Of a stretch of DNA of 12,010 nucleotides, positions 7,319 through 12,010 are shown in pieces. Origin of the DNA: Clostridiales bacterium. GTDB taxonomy: Bacteria; Bacillota; Clostridia; Monoglobales; Monoglobaceae. The DNA lies in assembly GCA_016303265.1 (NCBI GenBank), contig JAEDLZ010000037.1, positions 1 through 12,010 of the forward strand, in the 5' to 3' direction. Within the stretch, counting starts at the first letter, position 1; every line of letters starts with the position of its first letter. The notes beneath the pieces are model-generated. The model did not search any database. It saw only the letters and a list, made by a program, of their open reading frames with translations, and was not told the origin of the DNA. The position numbers were made by a program, and so were the translations under genes.

Positions 7319-9118
7319 TTACTGCACAACTATAACAGTTGCAACGAATACGCCTGTTGCATTGCTGCCCATAACGGTAACCTCGTCGCCCTTGGCAATT
7401 TTTGCAAGGCTGATTGAAGCGCCCGTTGTACTCTTTATAATATTTGTAGAAGAATTAACCACAATCGTAATATCGCTTTCTCCATCGTTGACAATGAGGA
7501 GATTGTAGCTGCTCTGAACGGCCGTAACCGTTCCTATAATGCCGTTTCTCGCAACCGTTGAGGTTGTTTCAACCTTTGTAATTTTTGTACTGTCAACTTT
7601 GAAATTTATACTGCTGCCCGGTCTTAAATCATAAACCGTTGATGTGATTGAATCAATTGTTATCAGCGCATCGCTTGCAACAGTATATTCATATGCCTTT
7701 CCGTCAACCGTCACGCAAAGCGTGCTTCCGTTTTCCGTATGGGTAACGGAAGTAATCTTGCCCGAAAGGTTCTTGCTTGCGCTCTCAGCATTTATCTTTG
7801 AAACCTTATTATAAACAAGCTTCAAAACTACGCTGTCGCCTGCAACAAGGTCATTAAGATTTGCCGATGAGCCGTTGCGTGTAACGCTTACACCGTCAAG
7901 GCTGCATTCATAAGTTGTTTCGTTTCCTTTAAGGTCCGCAACCGTAACTGTTGGGTTAGCGGCGTTTAAGGAATAGCTTTTAAGCGTAGCTGTAACAGTC
8001 GCATTCTTATCTATAACCTCTATCTCGGAAACCACACCGTTTTCAAAGGTAAGCTCAACATAGGAATTGCTCTTAAGCTTTGCAAATGAGTCAACCGCTC
8101 CGCTTATAACAACCCTTACATCATTGCTGACTTTATATGTGCTCCTGCGCGAAGAATCCTCAGCGTCGGCAATTATAATCGACCTGCCGTTTGAATCCGT
8201 TGAAACGGAAACGATAACGCCCCGGGCGGAATTAACTTCAATTTCCTCTTCGTAAGCCTCTACCATAGAAACCTTGTTTCTTACAATTGTTACCATGCCG
8301 TTAAGACCCCTTGAAATATCCTCCAATTCGGAGTCCTCGCCGTTAAGTTTTATAAGCGTATCGTCTTCAATTTCATATGAACTGCCGTTTATTGCAACCG
8401 GATCGTTAAAGGTATCAACGGAAGTAATCGTGCCGCTTGCCGTTCTTACATTAAGCTCATCAATAAGTCCCGAAAGCATTTTTGCCATCTGACCACGCGT
8501 TACACTGACAAGCGGTCCGAATATGGGGTCGCCATAGGAATCCACTCCCATTCCTTCCATAATTTTTGCATCTCTTACATATTCAACATAAGGTCTTGCA
8601 TCTGCCGGAATCTGCGCCGTATCCGAATATGACGAAGACAGGAACACGCTTCCCTGAACTTCTTTTTCTGCGCCCAGAAGCTTTGTCAGAAGAATCGCAC
8701 ACTGGTATCTTGAAAGCGCCTTATCCTTATTTGCGTTTGAAATATATGTATCCAGATCATCAGTATCCAGCACGCCTCTGTATAAAAGGAACGCAATTTC
8801 ATTTTCATAATCGCAGTTAAATTTTGAAAGAACACCCGAATAAGCGGAAACTGCATTTTTCGCCGTCAAACTATATTCGCTGTCCTCAACTCCGAGCATA
8901 CGGGAGAGCAAAATGAGCGCCTCCGTATTTGAGATGGTTTTATCCGGTCTGAAGGTGTTGTCTTCATAGCCCTTAATATAGCCTCTTTCAACCATATCGT
9001 TAACATAGCTTTCAGACCAATGCCCCTTCATATCGTTAAAGCTTGCCGCACTTACCGCAAGCGAGGATGTCAAAACAGTTATACCAACAACCGTACAAAT
9101 TATTTTCCTTAATTTCAT
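7319..9118 (-). CDS. Secreted S-layer homology (SLH) domain protein with beta-repeat C-terminus
   Basis: The protein is 599 residues and probably sits on the cell wall. The N-terminus is a classic signal peptide: basic MKLRK, a hydrophobic core, and likely cleavage after VSA near residue 24. Three SLH-type repeats follow at about 26-75, 92-148 and 163-219. The first is clear (FNDMKGHWSESYVNDMVERGYIKGY and FRP); the second is degenerate; the third ends TRGQMAKML. The SLH fold usually binds secondary cell-wall polymer. From about 228 the rest is five degenerate repeats of about 65-75 residues, with the pattern G-x-I-x-S-V, ITV-like strand, Y-x-V, L-x-D-L-x-x-G-x-x-V. The last (524-599) resembles DUF5666-type modules. 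ATG 9118 has AAGGAGG 7 bases upstream. The gene is divergent from a second SLH gene. I recognise no catalytic motif; its function is unknown. Confidence 0.9.
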   Translation of the reverse strand: MKLRKIICTVVGITVLTSSLAVSAASFNDMKGHWSESYVNDMVERGYIKGYEDNTFRPDKTISNTEALILLSRMLGVEDSEYSLTAKNAVSAYSGVLSKFNCDYENEIAFLLYRGVLDTDDLDTYISNANKDKALSRYQCAILLTKLLGAEKEVQGSVFLSSSYSDTAQIPADARPYVEYVRDAKIMEGMGVDSYGDPIFGPLVSVTRGQMAKMLSGLIDELNVRTASGTITSVDTFNDPVAINGSSYEIEDDTLIKLNGEDSELEDISRGLNGMVTIVRNKVSMVEAYEEEIEVNSARGVIVSVSTDSNGRSIIIADAEDSSRRSTYKVSNDVRVVISGAVDSFAKLKSNSYVELTFENGVVSEIEVIDKNATVTATLKSYSLNAANPTVTVADLKGNETTYECSLDGVSVTRNGSSANLNDLVAGDSVVLKLVYNKVSKINAESASKNLSGKITSVTHTENGSTLCVTVDGKAYEYTVASDALITIDSITSTVYDLRPGSSINFKVDSTKITKVETTSTVARNGIIGTVTAVQSSYNLLIVNDGESDITIVVNSSTNIIKSTTGASISLAKIAKGDEVTVMGSNATGVFVATVIVVQ

Positions 9119-9164
9119 GGAAATTCCTCCTTAATGTTTGAAAGTAATAACTCCCTTTATGTAT

Positions 9165-9193
9165 AGTTTAGCATAAGAATATTTAAATTTCAA
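9165..9193 (-). promoter_or_regulatory. Probable promoter of the minus-strand SLH gene
   Basis: On the minus strand, TTGAAA (9193-9188) is followed after 17 bases by TAAACT (9170-9165). A TG dinucleotide one base before the -10 box (TGC, 9173-9171) makes it an extended -10 element. The predicted start, near 9158, leaves a leader of about 40 bases before the AAGGAGG site and ATG 9118. The -10 match is imperfect, so this is a moderate-confidence call. Confidence 0.55.
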
Positions 9194-9302
9194 CTATTAT
9201 TTCAAATTTTTTTCTAAATGGTAAAAACTTTTTGTTTTAAATTTGTATATGGGACACAAAATAGCTTTGTAAATCAAAAATTATATTTAGGAGGAATAAA
9301 TC

Positions 9303-12010
9303 ATGTTGAAAAGAATCCTTTCCCTTGCCATTGTTTTAAGTATGACATTCGCAACGGGAATAGGCGCATATGCAACAGAAACAGAGTTTACTCTTCCTGT
9401 ATCCGGCGAATTGAATACAGCTTCGGGTACGGGGGAGGGTTCTGTTACGGGCATAGGCTCTCAGCCAAAGACCACCGTACGAAATGACGGTAATGTTTCA
9501 GGCTCCGACGGTATAACTACCGAAAACAGCCAGCCTATTGTTGAAGAAAACGCCACAAAGTATAACAGTATGATGGACACAAAGCTTGACACAAGCGTTG
9601 CTCCGTCAAAATATTACAACCTCAGAATTGCCGCAGCACAGGATGTTAAAGGCACAAAGTACGAAGAAGCTGCCGAGGTTCTCGGCGCTCTCGGCATAAT
9701 GGTAGGCGACGCCGGAACAGGCGCATTCCGACCAAACGATAACATTCTTCGTTCCGAAATGGCAAAGGTTGCCGTTTACAGCTGCGGTCTTGAAGATGTA
9801 GCACACAACTCGTCCGGGCCCACCCGCTTTCCTGATGTAGTTTCCAACCATTGGGCAAACGGAGCGATAAATGTTGCAGAACAGCAAGGTATGGTTATCG
9901 GTGATGATATGGGACATTTCCGTCCTGACGACAATGTTCTCTTCCAGGAGGCAGTAACCATAGTTGTAAGAGCCCTGGGATATGAGCCTGTTGCCAACGC
10001 TAACGGCGGCTATCCCGCAGGTTATATGTATGTAGCGTCCTCCAACCAGCTCTTAAAGGGTATAACGGCAACAGCTTCCGCTCCGGCGCTCAGAGGCGAT
10101 ATAGCTCAGCTTGTTTTTAATGCCCTGACGGTTAAGCTTATGGAACAGACGGGCTACGGCTCCAATGTAACCTATGAAGTTGTTGACAAAACCCTTCTTT
10201 ACGATAAACTCAATGTGGAAAAGGGCTACGGTCAGATAACAGGCACAAGCGAAACAACCCTTACAGGCGGCAACACAGTTGCAGAGGACAGAATTCAGAT
10301 TAACGACGAAGTATTTATCGACGGTACACGGACGGCAAAGCAGCTTTTGGGATATAATGTTGTTTATTACGCAAGAATCGATTCCACAAGCGACGAAAAG
10401 ACACTTATTCTTGCGCGCAGTCAGTCCAGCAAGAACAACACGCTAACCCTCAATTCCGACGAAATAGACGCCGCAACAGGCGCTCTTGACACAGGTGTAT
10501 CCATTGAATATACCAAGGAAAATATGACTGCTTCAAAAACGGTTAAAACTGTCGCAAATCCGGTTATTATTTATAACGGAAAGTATGATACAAGCGTAAC
10601 CCTTAATGACTTCAAGCCAAGCTCCGGAAATCTTATACTGCTTGATACTGATGTGAACAATGTTTACGATATAGTATTTATTAACCAGTTCACAAATCTT
10701 GTAGTCGACACAGTTTCAACAGTAACAGGCCGCGTTACCGATAAATACAACGGTGCGTCAATCGTGCTTGACCCTGACGAAAAGGATGTGGCATATACTC
10801 TCATTAAAGACGGTGTTGAAATTGATACGAATGACCTGGTTGAGTGGAATGTTATTTCCTATACAACAAGCCGCGACAGGGCTCTTATCCGCGGATATGT
10901 TACCGATGACAGCATTTTAGGAACAGTAACTCAGATTTCCTCAACAGGCATAAGGCTTAACAACGAATCAACAACCTATAAAATTGCAGCAAGCTATCCG
11001 CACGCTATAAATGTGCGTGATTCCGGCAGATTCTACTTCGATTACGAGGGCAAGATTGCCGCTGTAAACACAAAGGAAACCGTAACCGATACCACAACGC
11101 ACGAGCTTTACGGCTATCTTGTAAATGCTGCCGAAACAGGTACGCTTGATACCTCAGTCCAGTTCAAGATATTTGGTCAGGACGGTGCGACAACGGTTTA
11201 CGGAAGCGCCAACAAAATCCGCTATAACGGAACTTACGGCATGACGCCGAGCGAGGTTCTGGGCGCTCTTGCAGACGGCGGAACCTTAGCGCCTCAGCTT
11301 ATAACCTTCAGAGTCAATGCGTCCGGGAATATCACAACAATCAACACCGCATACAACGGCACAGCAACAGGCGCGCCCAATATTGACCAGTTCACTCTGA
11401 ATGTTTCAAAGAACGGCATGACCTATAAATCGGCGTCAAGCAAGCTTGATGATATTACTGTGGACGAAAGTACAATTGTATTTGATATTCCCGCGTCAGC
11501 CGGCACAGACACCGATAAGTACGCCGTAAGAGGCAAGTCTATGTTCGCCAACAACGGAACTTATGACGCAATGATTTACGACCTTCAGGAAAATTACACC
11601 GCAAAGGTTATTGTTGTCACAAGCTCAACGGGCGTAACTGCCGCTAATGCTCCTATCGTGGTAGTCGACGAAATTGCCGAGTCTCAGAATGAGAACTACG
11701 AAAGCATTGATGTACTTTACGGATTGTCTGAAGGCAAAACCGTTACACTTAACGCCACCTGCACAGGTGTATTTGTCAAGGACGGAAGACCGCTTCAGCG
11801 CGGTGATATAATCCAGTACAGCAAGAACACCAAGGGCGAGGTTGACGAAATTCAGCTTCTCTTCGACGCTTCCGACAAGACAACCGAATTCCAGCGTAAT
11901 GTTTCAACTGACCTCAAAACGGTTTACGGTAAAGTTACAAAGAAATTTGCAAAATCCGTAAACCTTGAAGTAAACGGCGTTGTAACAAACTATGCAACCG
12001 ATAATGCAAC
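9303..12010 (+). CDS. Large secreted SLH domain protein, 3' end outside window
   Basis: The frame stays open from ATG 9303 to the window edge: 902 complete codons without a stop, so the C-terminus is missing. AGGAGG (9289-9294) lies 8 bases before the ATG. A signal peptide (MLKRILSLAIVLSMTF, likely cut after AYA near residue 24) precedes a Gly/Ser/Thr/Asn-rich linker (about 27-100). Three SLH repeats follow. The first (about 113-165) has GIMVGDAGTGAFRPNDNILRSEMAKV. The second (about 176-227) has FPDVVSNHWANGAINVAEQQGMVIGD. The third (about 240-280) is degenerate and ends LRGDIAQLVFNAL. From about 308 on it is a long beta-rich region opening with GYGQITGTSETTL, with recurring G-x-V-T units near 476, 540 and 875. 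SLH repeats suggest cell-wall anchoring through secondary polymers. No enzyme motif was found; a structural or adhesive surface role is only inferred. Confidence 0.9.
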   Translation, partial: MLKRILSLAIVLSMTFATGIGAYATETEFTLPVSGELNTASGTGEGSVTGIGSQPKTTVRNDGNVSGSDGITTENSQPIVEENATKYNSMMDTKLDTSVAPSKYYNLRIAAAQDVKGTKYEEAAEVLGALGIMVGDAGTGAFRPNDNILRSEMAKVAVYSCGLEDVAHNSSGPTRFPDVVSNHWANGAINVAEQQGMVIGDDMGHFRPDDNVLFQEAVTIVVRALGYEPVANANGGYPAGYMYVASSNQLLKGITATASAPALRGDIAQLVFNALTVKLMEQTGYGSNVTYEVVDKTLLYDKLNVEKGYGQITGTSETTLTGGNTVAEDRIQINDEVFIDGTRTAKQLLGYNVVYYARIDSTSDEKTLILARSQSSKNNTLTLNSDEIDAATGALDTGVSIEYTKENMTASKTVKTVANPVIIYNGKYDTSVTLNDFKPSSGNLILLDTDVNNVYDIVFINQFTNLVVDTVSTVTGRVTDKYNGASIVLDPDEKDVAYTLIKDGVEIDTNDLVEWNVISYTTSRDRALIRGYVTDDSILGTVTQISSTGIRLNNESTTYKIAASYPHAINVRDSGRFYFDYEGKIAAVNTKETVTDTTTHELYGYLVNAAETGTLDTSVQFKIFGQDGATTVYGSANKIRYNGTYGMTPSEVLGALADGGTLAPQLITFRVNASGNITTINTAYNGTATGAPNIDQFTLNVSKNGMTYKSASSKLDDITVDESTIVFDIPASAGTDTDKYAVRGKSMFANNGTYDAMIYDLQENYTAKVIVVTSSTGVTAANAPIVVVDEIAESQNENYESIDVLYGLSEGKTVTLNATCTGVFVKDGRPLQRGDIIQYSKNTKGEVDEIQLLFDASDKTTEFQRNVSTDLKTVYGKVTKKFAKSVNLEVNGVVTNYATDNA

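Noticed and set aside
9219..9302. Possible plus-strand promoters for the rightward SLH gene (TATATG near 9246, TATATT near 9283).
   Set aside because: None has a plausible -35 box at 16-18 bases; AT-rich sequence produces such matches by chance.
9606..9997. Open minus-strand frames of 70-103 codons antisense to the rightward SLH gene.
   Set aside because: They lie inside a clear coding frame with signal peptide and SLH repeats on the other strand, and their translations resemble no family.

Overview
The window reads as an ordinary chromosomal segment of a Clostridia-type member of the Bacillota. The evidence is the class I heat-shock operon in the order hrcA-grpE-dnaK-dnaJ-prmA behind a perfect CIRCE operator, hemW directly upstream of it, a DnaK with the short Gram-positive-type nucleotide-binding domain, strong AGGAGG-type ribosome binding sites, and two secreted S-layer homology (SLH) proteins. 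Nothing in the window allows a genus call.

Reading leftwards along the minus strand from about 9118 to 69, the genes are: a secreted SLH protein (9118-7319), an intrinsic terminator-like hairpin (7290-7258), hemW (7192-6092), a sigma-A promoter with an abutting CIRCE element (6075-6009), hrcA (5980-4865), grpE (4881-4282, overlapping hrcA by 17 bases), dnaK (4244-2397), a strong hairpin (2384-2354), dnaJ (2322-1171), two further hairpins (1149-1079) and prmA (1037-69). Divergent from the first SLH gene, across a 184-base intergenic region, a second and larger SLH gene runs rightwards from 9303 and leaves the window still open.

HrcA represses the operon at CIRCE. DnaK, DnaJ and GrpE form the Hsp70 folding machine, which refolds damaged proteins after heat stress. 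PrmA methylates ribosomal protein L11 and HemW is a radical-SAM-related heme chaperone; both are common neighbours of this operon. The hairpins after dnaK and dnaJ could set graded expression or mark processing points within the transcript. The two SLH proteins are probably exported and held on secondary cell-wall polymers. Their C-terminal parts are beta-rich and repetitive and have no function I can assign.

No mobile element, CRISPR array, tRNA or rRNA was seen. There is no gene-free stretch longer than about 190 bases. I do not see an undescribed system here. The parts least explained by known families are the repeat regions of the two SLH proteins and the structured intergenic spacers.
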